A DNA stretch of 48,599 bases, taken from contig CAIPID010000329.1 of the NCBI GenBank assembly GCA_903865015.1, positions 1 through 48,599 on the forward strand, read 5' to 3'. This DNA is from an uncultured beta proteobacterium (GTDB lineage: Bacteria; Pseudomonadota; Gammaproteobacteria; Burkholderiales; Burkholderiaceae_B). Under the pieces are notes generated by a model. It was not told the origin of the DNA. It ran no database searches and saw nothing but the letters and a program-made list of their open reading frames with translations. The position numbers and the translations under genes were made by a program. Every line of letters starts with the position of its first letter. Position 1 is the stretch's first letter. Of the stretch, positions 40,463-48,599 are shown piece by piece.

Positions 40463-40484
40463 AACCCTTTAGGCCTATAGGGTT
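40463..40484. repeat. 22-nt near-perfect palindrome upstream of ftsH
   Basis: AACCCTTTAGGCCTATAGGGTT, 10/11 positions paired. Confidence 0.6.
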
Positions 40485-40534
40485 ATCGCTCGTTAGCATT
40501 TCGCTTGCCCAAAAATGCAAGCAGGAGATTGGCC

Positions 40535-42433
40535 TTGAACAATTCTTTTTCCAAAGTTGCGATCTGGATGGTGATCGGACTGGTTCTGTTTACTGTGTTT
40601 AAGCAGTTTGACGGACGCGCACAGCCGCAGGACACCGTGAGCTACACCCAGTTCATGGATGATGCTAAATCCGGCAAAATTCGCAAAGTAGATGTACAGA
40701 GCGACGTACTGCATGTGACTCCTGACTCTGGCCGCCCCTACACCTTAACCTCGCCTGGCGATCTCTGGATGGTCTCTGATCTCTTGAAAGCTGGCGTCCA
40801 AGTCTCCGGCAAGGCGCGCGAAGAGCCCTCTTTGCTGATGAGCATTTTTGTCTCCTGGTTTCCAATGCTTTTGCTGATTGGGGTGTGGGTGTTCTTCATG
40901 CGTCAGATGCAGGGTGGTGGCAAGGGCGGTGCGTTTAGCTTCGGCAAGTCGCGCGCCAAAATGATGGACGAAGCCACCAACTCTATTACCTTTGCAGACG
41001 TGGCTGGTTGCGACGAGGCCAAAGAGGATGTCCAAGAATTAGTCGACTTTTTGCGTGACCCAACCAAATTCCAAAAGCTCGGTGGACGTATTCCCCGTGG
41101 CGTGCTGATGGTTGGTTCACCTGGTACCGGTAAAACACTGCTCGCCAAGGCGATTGCTGGCGAAGCCAAAGTTCCTTTTTTCAGTATTTCGGGTTCTGAC
41201 TTCGTAGAGATGTTTGTCGGTGTGGGGGCTGCCCGCGTACGTGACATGTTCGAAAACGCTAAAAAGAATTCGCCTTGCATTATCTTTATCGACGAAATTG
41301 ACGCAGTGGGTCGTCAGCGCGGTGCGGGTGTTGGCGGTGGTAATGACGAGCGCGAGCAGACGTTGAACCAGATGCTGGTTGAGATGGATGGTTTTGAATC
41401 CGGCGTCGGCGTGATTGTGATCGCGGCGACCAACCGTCCGGACGTGCTTGACCCCGCGTTGTTACGCCCAGGTCGTTTTGACCGTCAGGTGGTTGTGCCC
41501 TTGCCAGACATTCGTGGGCGCGAGCAGATTATTAAAGTACACATGCGCAAAGTGCCTGTTGCGCAAAACGTTGATGCGCATATTCTGGCGCGTGGATGCC
41601 CGGGTTTTTCAGGTGCCGATCTGGCTAACCTGGTAAACGAAGCCGCCTTGTTTGCCGCGCGTCGCAACGGACGTACTGTTGACATGTCCGACTTTGAGAA
41701 AGCTAAAGATAAAATCATGATGGGCGCAGAGCGTCGCTCGATCGTCATGCCCGAAGAAGAACGCCGTAACACGGCCTATCACGAGTCGGGTCATGCAATC
41801 GTTGCACGCATGTTGCCTAAGACAGATCCAGTCCATAAGGTCACGATCATTCCTCGCGGTCGTGCGCTGGGCGTTACGATGCAGTTGCCGGAAGGTGATC
41901 GCTACAGCATGGATAAAGAGCGTCTGCTCTGCACGATTTCCGTGTTGTTCGGTGGTCGTATAGCCGAAGAGTTGTTCATGAATCAAATGACCACAGGGGC
42001 CTCAAACGATTTTGAGCGTGCGACCACGATTGCACGCGATATAGTGATGCGCTATGGCATGACGACTGAGCTCGGTCCGATGGTCTACGCGGAAAACGAA
42101 GGTGAGGTGTTTCTCGGTCGCAGTGTGACGAAGACCACCAACATGTCCGAAGCCACTATGCAGAAATGCGATGCTGAGATTCGCAAGATCATTGATGCGC
42201 AGTACAACGTAGCGCGCTCGATTCTTGAATCCAATCGCGAAAAAGTCGAGATCATGACAAAAACACTGCTCGAATGGGAAACCATCGATGCGGATCAGAT
42301 TAATGACATTATCGAAGGTCGTCCACCTCGTCCTCCTAAAGTCCCGCAAGGACCATCCGACTCGTCGGATACGCCCTCTGCAGGTGCTGGGACGGCTGCG
42401 GGTGCGACCAGTGATCCGGCCCCAGTGGCCTGA
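40535..42433 (+). CDS. ftsH: ATP-dependent zinc metalloprotease FtsH (TTG start likely)
   Basis: [88 protein letters not shown] upstream of TTG 40535. Confidence 0.96.
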   Translation: MNNSFSKVAIWMVIGLVLFTVFKQFDGRAQPQDTVSYTQFMDDAKSGKIRKVDVQSDVLHVTPDSGRPYTLTSPGDLWMVSDLLKAGVQVSGKAREEPSLLMSIFVSWFPMLLLIGVWVFFMRQMQGGGKGGAFSFGKSRAKMMDEATNSITFADVAGCDEAKEDVQELVDFLRDPTKFQKLGGRIPRGVLMVGSPGTGKTLLAKAIAGEAKVPFFSISGSDFVEMFVGVGAARVRDMFENAKKNSPCIIFIDEIDAVGRQRGAGVGGGNDEREQTLNQMLVEMDGFESGVGVIVIAATNRPDVLDPALLRPGRFDRQVVVPLPDIRGREQIIKVHMRKVPVAQNVDAHILARGCPGFSGADLANLVNEAALFAARRNGRTVDMSDFEKAKDKIMMGAERRSIVMPEEERRNTAYHESGHAIVARMLPKTDPVHKVTIIPRGRALGVTMQLPEGDRYSMDKERLLCTISVLFGGRIAEELFMNQMTTGASNDFERATTIARDIVMRYGMTTELGPMVYAENEGEVFLGRSVTKTTNMSEATMQKCDAEIRKIIDAQYNVARSILESNREKVEIMTKTLLEWETIDADQINDIIEGRPPRPPKVPQGPSDSSDTPSAGAGTAAGATSDPAPVA

Positions 42434-42453
42434 TCGGAAAGGCTTGTTGCTGC

Positions 42454-43296
42454 ATGTCTGAAAAGTGGTTGTGCGGGCGCTTCGAGTTCACTCTCGAGCG
42501 CCCGATTTTAATGGGCATTGTCAATGTCACGCCTGATTCGTTCTCGGATGGCGGTGAGCATGCCACGACCCAGCAAGCGATCGCGCATGCGCATAGATTG
42601 GTATCTGAAGGCGCGCACATCCTTGACATAGGGGGCGAGTCGACCCGACCTGGTGCAACGCCTGTGTCGGTTGAGGATGAGTTAAAACGCGTGCTACCTG
42701 TCATTCTTGCTCTGCGAGATACAGGTGTCGCAATCTCAGTGGATACATACAAACCTGAGGTGATGCGTGCCGCACTCGATGCGGGAGCAGACCTGCTCAA
42801 TGACGTCTCGGGTTTCAGGGATCCCGCCGCAAGGCAAGTCGCTGCCAGTCATCCAAATTGTGGGTTGTGCGTGATGCACATGCAGGGCCAGCCGCACACG
42901 ATGCAGCTGGCACCAGACTATATGGATGTGGTGCAAGACGTCAAAGCATATTTAGTTGCGCAGGCCCATTTACTGGAAGGGCAAGGAGTTGACGCACGGC
43001 GGATCAGTTTGGATCCCGGGTGTGGTTTTGGTAAAACACTTGAGCAAAACTATGCGCTGATTAAGAACTTGAATCAATTCGTCGAGACAGGTTATCCGGT
43101 GTTGCTAGGGGTGTCACGTAAGTCTTTGATTGGTACGGTGACAGGTCGGTCCGTCACACAGAGACTCGCCGGCAGTATTGCTGCGGCACTCGCGGGTGTC
43201 GCGCGAGGCGCTGCAATTATTCGTGCCCATGATGTTGCAGAGACTATAGATGCTCTGAATGTCTGGCATGCGGTCGAACATGGAGTAAGTAAGTGA
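42454..43296 (+). CDS. folP: Dihydropteroate synthase
   Basis: [56 protein letters not shown]. Confidence 0.97.
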   Translation: MSEKWLCGRFEFTLERPILMGIVNVTPDSFSDGGEHATTQQAIAHAHRLVSEGAHILDIGGESTRPGATPVSVEDELKRVLPVILALRDTGVAISVDTYKPEVMRAALDAGADLLNDVSGFRDPAARQVAASHPNCGLCVMHMQGQPHTMQLAPDYMDVVQDVKAYLVAQAHLLEGQGVDARRISLDPGCGFGKTLEQNYALIKNLNQFVETGYPVLLGVSRKSLIGTVTGRSVTQRLAGSIAAALAGVARGAAIIRAHDVAETIDALNVWHAVEHGVSK

Positions 43297-44657
43297 TGAG
43301 TAACAATAAACAAAATAAACAAAAATATTTTGGTACGGATGGTGTTCGCGGCAAAGTGGGCGGAGAGGTCATCAATGCTGAGTTCGCGTTGCGTCTCGGT
43401 TATGCGGCGGGAAAGGTCTTTGCGCGCGAGCATGCGGCGCGTCGAGGTAAGCCGACAGTGCTAATTGGCAAGGACACGCGTATTAGCGGTTATATGCTTG
43501 AGTCCGCGCTTGAGGCGGGATTCGCTTCTGCGGGTGTTGAGGTCTTGTTGGCTGGCCCGCTCCCTACGCCAGCCGTTGCTTATCTCACCCGAACATGGCG
43601 TTTAGTTGCTGGAATCGTCATTAGTGCTTCGCACAATCCTTATTACGATAATGGCATTAAGTTTTTTTCTTCTCAAGGCATGAAACTCCCTGATGCCACA
43701 CAACAAGCCATTGAGGATGCTCTCGACGAGCCGCTTGAGTGTGTGTCCTCAGAGCACTTGGGACGCGCGCGCCGCATTGATGACGCGCCAGGACGTTATA
43801 TTGAGTTTTGCAAAAGTACGTTTCCCTCGGATCTTGATCTCGATGGTTTGAAGCTTGTCGTCGACGCAGCCAATGGCGCGGCCTATCACATCGCTCCGCA
43901 TGTGTTTCGCGAGCTCGGAGCCGAAGTGCACGCGATTGGGGTGTCACCTAACGGCTTCAATATCAACAAGGATGTTGGCGCATTACATCCGGGAAGTCTC
44001 GCTGCCGAAGTCCGCAGCCGAGGCGTGGATCTCGGTATCGCTCTCGATGGTGATGCGGACCGGATTCAAATGGTGGATGCCAAAGGCCGTGTCTACAACG
44101 GTGATGAGTTGTTGTTTGCGGTGATCAAAGAGCGTATGTCGCGCGGCCCTGTAGATGGTGTAGTGGGCACACTGATGACTAATTATGGTTTTGAGCGTCA
44201 GATCAAAAAACTTGGTATTGGATTCGAGCGCGCGCAAGTCGGTGACCGCTATGTGCTTGAGCAGCTGCAAAATCGCGGCTGGCTATATGGAGGCGAGAGC
44301 TCAGGGCATTTGCTGTGCCTCGATTGCCACACGACAGGTGATGGCATCATCGCTGCGTTGCAAGTGCTGGCTGCCTTGAAACGCAGTGGTGAGACACTGA
44401 GCCAGTGGGTCTCGGAACTACGCATGTATCCCCAGAAAATGATTAATGCGCCACTTAAACCAGGTACTGACTGGGCGAATCACGCGGGTTTACTGGCCGC
44501 ACAGAAAAAAGTCGAGTTGCTCCTGGGCGACAGTGGTCGCATGCTGATACGCGCCTCGGGTACCGAGCCAATCCTCAGACTGATGGTCGAAGCCGAAGAC
44601 GAGTCCTTGGCCAATCAGTGTATTCAGATCCTGGCTGCGGTCGACCTGGCGTCCTAA
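43296..44657 (+). CDS. glmM: Phosphoglucosamine mutase
   Basis: [64 protein letters not shown]. Confidence 0.97.
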   Translation: MSNNKQNKQKYFGTDGVRGKVGGEVINAEFALRLGYAAGKVFAREHAARRGKPTVLIGKDTRISGYMLESALEAGFASAGVEVLLAGPLPTPAVAYLTRTWRLVAGIVISASHNPYYDNGIKFFSSQGMKLPDATQQAIEDALDEPLECVSSEHLGRARRIDDAPGRYIEFCKSTFPSDLDLDGLKLVVDAANGAAYHIAPHVFRELGAEVHAIGVSPNGFNINKDVGALHPGSLAAEVRSRGVDLGIALDGDADRIQMVDAKGRVYNGDELLFAVIKERMSRGPVDGVVGTLMTNYGFERQIKKLGIGFERAQVGDRYVLEQLQNRGWLYGGESSGHLLCLDCHTTGDGIIAALQVLAALKRSGETLSQWVSELRMYPQKMINAPLKPGTDWANHAGLLAAQKKVELLLGDSGRMLIRASGTEPILRLMVEAEDESLANQCIQILAAVDLAS

Positions 44658-44675
44658 GCGCGCGGATTCATTAAT

Positions 44676-44704
44676 TCTTCATTAATTTGTCACCTCACTG
44701 AAAT
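44676..44704 (+). promoter_or_regulatory. Candidate Pho-box array upstream of the olsB-like gene
   Basis: TCTTCAT-TAAT-TTGTCAC-CTCA-CTGAAAT, 11-nt periodicity; core two units about 12/18 to the E. coli Pho box. Confidence 0.45.
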
Positions 44705-44746
44705 GTCGACAGATCAAACTGATCGATATCTCAGGAGAGTGTTGAC

Positions 44747-45529
44747 ATGCTTGAACTTGTCCGCAGTACCACCAGTTTATTTACCCTGCCTGCATCAACC
44801 GGGGGGCACCGAGGTCTTGTAGTAGGACTTGCTCAGTCACCTGATGAAATCGAATTGATTCAGCGTCTGCGTTATGACGTATTCAGTTCCGAGTATGGAG
44901 CGGTGCTTGGAGATAACCAAGATGGTATTGATCGCGATTCTTTCGACCCATGGTGCGAACACCTGATGGTCAAAGAGTTAGGGACTGATCATGTCGTGGG
45001 CACCTACCGAATTTTGACGCCACATCAGGCTAGACGTGCCGGTGGTTATTACTCTGAATCAGAGTTTGATCTCCGTGGTTTGGGAGACATTCGTTATCAA
45101 TTGGTTGAGTTTGGTCGTGCTTGTATTCACGAAGATTACCGCCAAGGCAGCGCGCTAATGATGTTGTGGTCGGGCCTTGCTGAAATACTTAAACAAGGCC
45201 GCTACGAACACGTTTTTGGCTGTGCCAGCGTGAGTCTGCGCGATGATGGCAATACGGCTGCGCGCGTCTGGCGTCAGGTGCGTGATGAGGTGGGTCTGAC
45301 AGATCAGCCAAAGGTTACGCCTTTGAATCGTTATCCTTTCGAATTACTCGATAGCGACTTGCCCGCCGATGTGCCGGCATTGCTAAAAGGCTACTTGAAA
45401 TTAGGCGCTCGCGTGTGTGGTGAGCCCGCATGGGATCCGGATTTCAACACGGCCGATTTCCCGATGCTATTGTCCGTGTCGGATATGGGGGCGCGTTACC
45501 GCCGCCACTTTGGATTTGACAAGGTTTAG
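44747..45529 (+). CDS. olsB: OlsB-like GNAT acyltransferase (ornithine-lipid synthesis type)
   Basis: IELIQRLRYDVFSSEYGAVLG...DSFDPWCEHLMVKELGTDHVVGTYRILTPHQARRAGGYYSESEFDL...ELGRACIH-type motif EFGRACIHEDYRQGSALMMLW. Confidence 0.75.
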   Translation: MLELVRSTTSLFTLPASTGGHRGLVVGLAQSPDEIELIQRLRYDVFSSEYGAVLGDNQDGIDRDSFDPWCEHLMVKELGTDHVVGTYRILTPHQARRAGGYYSESEFDLRGLGDIRYQLVEFGRACIHEDYRQGSALMMLWSGLAEILKQGRYEHVFGCASVSLRDDGNTAARVWRQVRDEVGLTDQPKVTPLNRYPFELLDSDLPADVPALLKGYLKLGARVCGEPAWDPDFNTADFPMLLSVSDMGARYRRHFGFDKV

Positions 45530-47013
45530 ATCGGAATCAGTTCAAAATCAAAACCGACTTTGCCCCATTCGGCTTCTTCGCCGTGTAGGGAGAAGTCGGT
45601 GAGTGGGTGCGTTGATAGCCATTTTTTGTCTACACGCGCGACAATCGACGTACCTTTAACGCTGATGGAAACGGGCAATTTAGTAATGTCCTCGCGTCGG
45701 CGTGAAAGCAATACCGCCATCCTCAGGCACAGTATCGCCAGCCACTGATCGCGTGTTTTGACAAGTGATTGCGCTTTGCTGAGTTTGCCGGTGTGGGCCA
45801 GTGCAAACAGTCCGAGTTGCGATTGATCCACACGTGAAAAGCCAGGCATATCCGCGTTATTGAGGATGTAGGCGCTGTGCTTGTGATAGCCCGCCTGCGC
45901 AATAGAAACACCCACCTCGTGCAAGTCCGCAGCCCAGCTGACCGAGTGCCGTAATTCGTCCTGTGGGGATTTTTCTGGATAGAGACTGTCAAACAAACTC
46001 AAGGCCATGCGTTTAACGCGTGCGGCCTGGCGAGGATCAACATGATAGCGTTTCATGAAGGCTTTGACGGATTCGTCGCGTCGATCATGGAATTCTTCGC
46101 GGCCTGCCATATCAACCAGCACGCCCAAGCGCAACGCGCCTTCGCCTGGATGCATGATGTCGACCTTCATTTCGTCAAAGAAAGCGCTCATGATGGCTAA
46201 GCCACCAGTGAGTACGTCCGCGCGCTCGAGTTTGATGCCGGGTAAATCTTCCGGAATCACGCGGCCTGCGCGAACGATCTTTGTTTTGAGTCTTTCCAGG
46301 CCTTCGCGGGTGATGCCACCGCTGGACAGTCGACTGTCGGTGAGTATTGAATACAGTGCTTTGGCCGTGCCAGACGAACCAATTGCTGTATCCCAGCCCA
46401 TTTTGCGATAGGGTTTGGTAATCACCTCGATTTCGCGTCGCGCGGCAACCTCGGCGAGTTTCATGGAGTAGTTGTCGACGACGCCTCCAGGGAAAAACTG
46501 ACGGCTATAGCTCACGCAGCCCATGTAGAGCGAATTCATCAGAATAGGCTCGTCACCCTTGCCGATGATGACCTCTGTAGAACCGCCGCCAATATCGATG
46601 ACCAGACGTTTTTCGTCCGAAACGGGCAAGGTGTGCGAGACGCCTGCATAAATCAGACGGGCTTCTTCGCGCCCTGCAATGACCTCGATGGGAAAGCCCA
46701 GAGCGGCCTCGGCACGCGGCAAGAAATCCGGTACGTTACGCGCCACACGAAAGGTGTTGGTCGCCACTGCGCGCACGCGATCGGGATGAAAGCTGCGCAG
46801 GCGCTCACCAAAGCGGCCGAGGACTTCGATCGCGCGCTCGATGGACTCGTCGTTCAGTATCTTGGATGCGTCCAGACCCGCAGCCAGACGCACGGTCTCT
46901 TTGAGGCGGTCGATCTGATAAATGTGCTTGACGCCGTTTTGTTCGGCAACCCGGCCAATTGACAGTCTGAAGCTATTAGATCCAAGATCTACTGCGGCAA
47001 GCAGGTGTTCCAT
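45526..47013 (-). CDS. ppx: Exopolyphosphatase (Ppx/GppA family)
   Basis: MEHLLAAVDLGSNSFRLSIGRV; VIDIGGGSTEVIIGKGDEP; likely start at 47013. Confidence 0.93.
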   Translation of the reverse strand: MEHLLAAVDLGSNSFRLSIGRVAEQNGVKHIYQIDRLKETVRLAAGLDASKILNDESIERAIEVLGRFGERLRSFHPDRVRAVATNTFRVARNVPDFLPRAEAALGFPIEVIAGREEARLIYAGVSHTLPVSDEKRLVIDIGGGSTEVIIGKGDEPILMNSLYMGCVSYSRQFFPGGVVDNYSMKLAEVAARREIEVITKPYRKMGWDTAIGSSGTAKALYSILTDSRLSSGGITREGLERLKTKIVRAGRVIPEDLPGIKLERADVLTGGLAIMSAFFDEMKVDIMHPGEGALRLGVLVDMAGREEFHDRRDESVKAFMKRYHVDPRQAARVKRMALSLFDSLYPEKSPQDELRHSVSWAADLHEVGVSIAQAGYHKHSAYILNNADMPGFSRVDQSQLGLFALAHTGKLSKAQSLVKTRDQWLAILCLRMAVLLSRRREDITKLPVSISVKGTSIVARVDKKWLSTHPLTDFSLHGEEAEWGKVGFDFELIPI

Positions 47014-47058
47014 GCGATGCAACCAAAAATGCGACAAAACATATTATAAAAGGGTATC

Positions 47059-47098
47059 TTGTTATCAAACTGACATATATCTGAAGTAAAACAGAAAC
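47059..47098 (+). promoter_or_regulatory. Candidate multi-unit Pho box in the ppx/ppk divergent region
   Basis: TTGTTAT-CAAA-CTGACAT-ATAT-CTGAAGT-AAAA-CAGAAAC; units 2-3 match the 18-nt E. coli Pho box at about 14/18. Confidence 0.6.
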
Positions 47099-47132
47099 AT
47101 TCGTACAAACAATAAAAACTGGATTGCCCTGA

Positions 47133-48599
47133 ATGCCTGCCCGTAAGAAGCCCGAACCATTATTTTTAAATCGTGAGTTATCACTATTAAAGTTCAACGA
47201 GCGCGTGCTGGCGATGGCAGAAAATGCCGAGATCCCCTTGCTTGAGCGACTGCGTTACGTCTGTATCGTGAGCTCCAATCTGGATGAGTTTTTTGAAATC
47301 CGTGTGTCCAGTCTCAAAGCGCAACTGGCACAGCATCCTGCCCTGAAAGGCAGCGATGGCCTGACTGCGTCTGAGGCCTTCGAACAAGTCCAGGTTGCGA
47401 TCCATACGATGGTCGATCGTCAGTATGCGTTGCTCAACGACGACATCTTGCCAAGCTTGCGCGCGGAAGGCGTGTATCTGCATCATGCTTCAGAGTGGAA
47501 TACTGCACAGACACAATGGGCACATGATGTGTTTGTGCGCGACGTGATGCCTTTGCTCACGCCTATTGGTCTGGACCCTGCACATCCATTTCCACGGGTC
47601 TACAACAAGAGTCTGAACTTTATTGTGCCTTTATCGGGCGACGATGCCTTTGGACGTAAATCAACGATCGCGATCGTGCAGGCGCCTCGCGCTTTGCCGC
47701 GCCTGATGAAAATGCCTGCTGCGATTTCCGGACAGCCACACAGCTTTATTCTGCTGACCTCGTTGCTGCGCGCCTTTGTCGGTGAGCTGTTCCCCGGAAT
47801 GGTTATGCAAGGTTGTTATCAATGGCGCGTGACGCGTAACAGTGATTTGTTTGTGGACGAAGAAGAAGTCACGAACCTGAGGCTTGCACTGCAAGGCGAA
47901 TTGTCGCAGCGTAACTTTGGCTCAGCGGTGCGTTTGGAAATTGATCTGCTGACCCCGCCACACATCGAAACCTTCTTACAAAAAGAATTTTCACTCGCTG
48001 CCGCAGATACATACCGCGTCAATGGACCGGTCAACGTGTCCAGAATGATGCAGCTTTGTAATGTCGTCAATCGTCCTGATCTGTTGTTCCCGGAATATCG
48101 TGGCCCGATCCCGGCACCGTTTGATTCGCTCGCTAACAAGCCCTCTGCTATTTTTGAGGCGATTGCTCAGCAGGATCGCTTGTTGCATCACCCGTATCAA
48201 TCCTTTCAACCGGTCATCGATTTTTTGACGGCCGCAGCGATTGATCCAGATGTGGTTGCGATCAAACAGACGATTTATCGTACAGGTGAGGATTCTGAGT
48301 TGATGCGTTTGCTGCTGGCTGCGGCAAGAGCAGGCAAAGAGGTTACGGTTGTTGTGGAGCTCATGGCGCGATTCGATGAGCAAACCAACATCAACTGGGC
48401 GGCAAGACTCGAAGAAGTCGGCGCGCACGTTGTCTACGGAGTTGTGGGCCATAAAACCCATGCCAAGATGGTGTTGGTGCTCAGGCGCGAAAAAGGACGC
48501 ATTCGACGCTATGGACATCTGGGGACAGGTAACTACCATCCCCGCACAGCAAGCTTGTACACCGATTTTGGGTTGCTGACCGCGGATCCTCGGATGTGA
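47133..48599 (+). CDS. ppk: Polyphosphate kinase 1; frame ends at TGA exactly at the window end (488 aa, C-terminal part missing)
   Basis: FLNRELSLLKFNERVLAMAEN; VSSNLDEFFEIRVSSLKAQ; VVAIKQTIYRTGEDSELMRLLLAAARAGKEVTVVVELMARFDEQTNINWA; HLGTGNYHPRTASLYTDFGLLTADPRM*. Confidence 0.94.
   Translation: MPARKKPEPLFLNRELSLLKFNERVLAMAENAEIPLLERLRYVCIVSSNLDEFFEIRVSSLKAQLAQHPALKGSDGLTASEAFEQVQVAIHTMVDRQYALLNDDILPSLRAEGVYLHHASEWNTAQTQWAHDVFVRDVMPLLTPIGLDPAHPFPRVYNKSLNFIVPLSGDDAFGRKSTIAIVQAPRALPRLMKMPAAISGQPHSFILLTSLLRAFVGELFPGMVMQGCYQWRVTRNSDLFVDEEEVTNLRLALQGELSQRNFGSAVRLEIDLLTPPHIETFLQKEFSLAAADTYRVNGPVNVSRMMQLCNVVNRPDLLFPEYRGPIPAPFDSLANKPSAIFEAIAQQDRLLHHPYQSFQPVIDFLTAAAIDPDVVAIKQTIYRTGEDSELMRLLLAAARAGKEVTVVVELMARFDEQTNINWAARLEEVGAHVVYGVVGHKTHAKMVLVLRREKGRIRRYGHLGTGNYHPRTASLYTDFGLLTADPRM

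Noticed and set aside
1-48599. Prophage, integrative element, transposon, toxin-antitoxin or CRISPR content
   Set aside because: No integrase other than XerD, no transposase, phage structural genes or spaced direct repeats were recognised; the tRNA-Arg 3' end is not repeated nearby as an att duplication.
48597-48599. Selenocysteine or other UGA recoding in ppk
   Set aside because: No downstream sequence is available for a SECIS element and PPK is not a known selenoprotein; edge artefact or mutation is more economical.

Overview
The window is a mostly core chromosomal stretch from a betaproteobacterium, apparently Burkholderiales/Alcaligenaceae-like judging by gene content and the Bug/TctC receptors. 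No prophage, transposase, integron or CRISPR array was seen. Left to right it contains: an arsR plus ArsJ-type GAPDH arsenate-resistance operon (cut by the left edge); miaA/mutL/amidase/tsaE; an AEC carrier divergent from an orphan Bug receptor; xerD; tRNA-Arg(CCU); a DUF3313-like lipoprotein; an MFS transporter and an unlisted 52-aa membrane micro-ORF; an AddB-like/AddA-like helicase-nuclease pair; ffs (SRP RNA), dnaX, ybaB, recR; a NitT/TauT-type ABC operon; tal; carAB; a CoA-transferase/Bug/SDR cluster; a phosphatase and a ferredoxin-NADP reductase; a DUF1185 (AA_synth) plus branched-chain ABC operon with a fused LivH-LivM permease; the greA/yhbY/rlmE/ftsH/folP/glmM block; and an OlsB-like acyltransferase, ppx and ppk. 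The strongest points for follow-up are: (i) Pho-box-like 11-nt-periodic arrays upstream of both the olsB-like gene and ppk, suggesting a phosphate-starvation module joining ornithine-lipid and polyphosphate metabolism; (ii) a strong intrinsic terminator directly in front of the greA ribosome-binding site (GraL-like leader candidate); (iii) the micro-ORF at 11090-11248; (iv) an AddB-like subunit lacking a recognisable P-loop and Fe-S cysteine pattern; (v) the LivHM fusion with in-frame ATGs at its junction; and (vi) a ppk reading frame that stops exactly at the window edge, about 200 codons early. All calls are from reading the sequence and recalling protein families; no database search was run.
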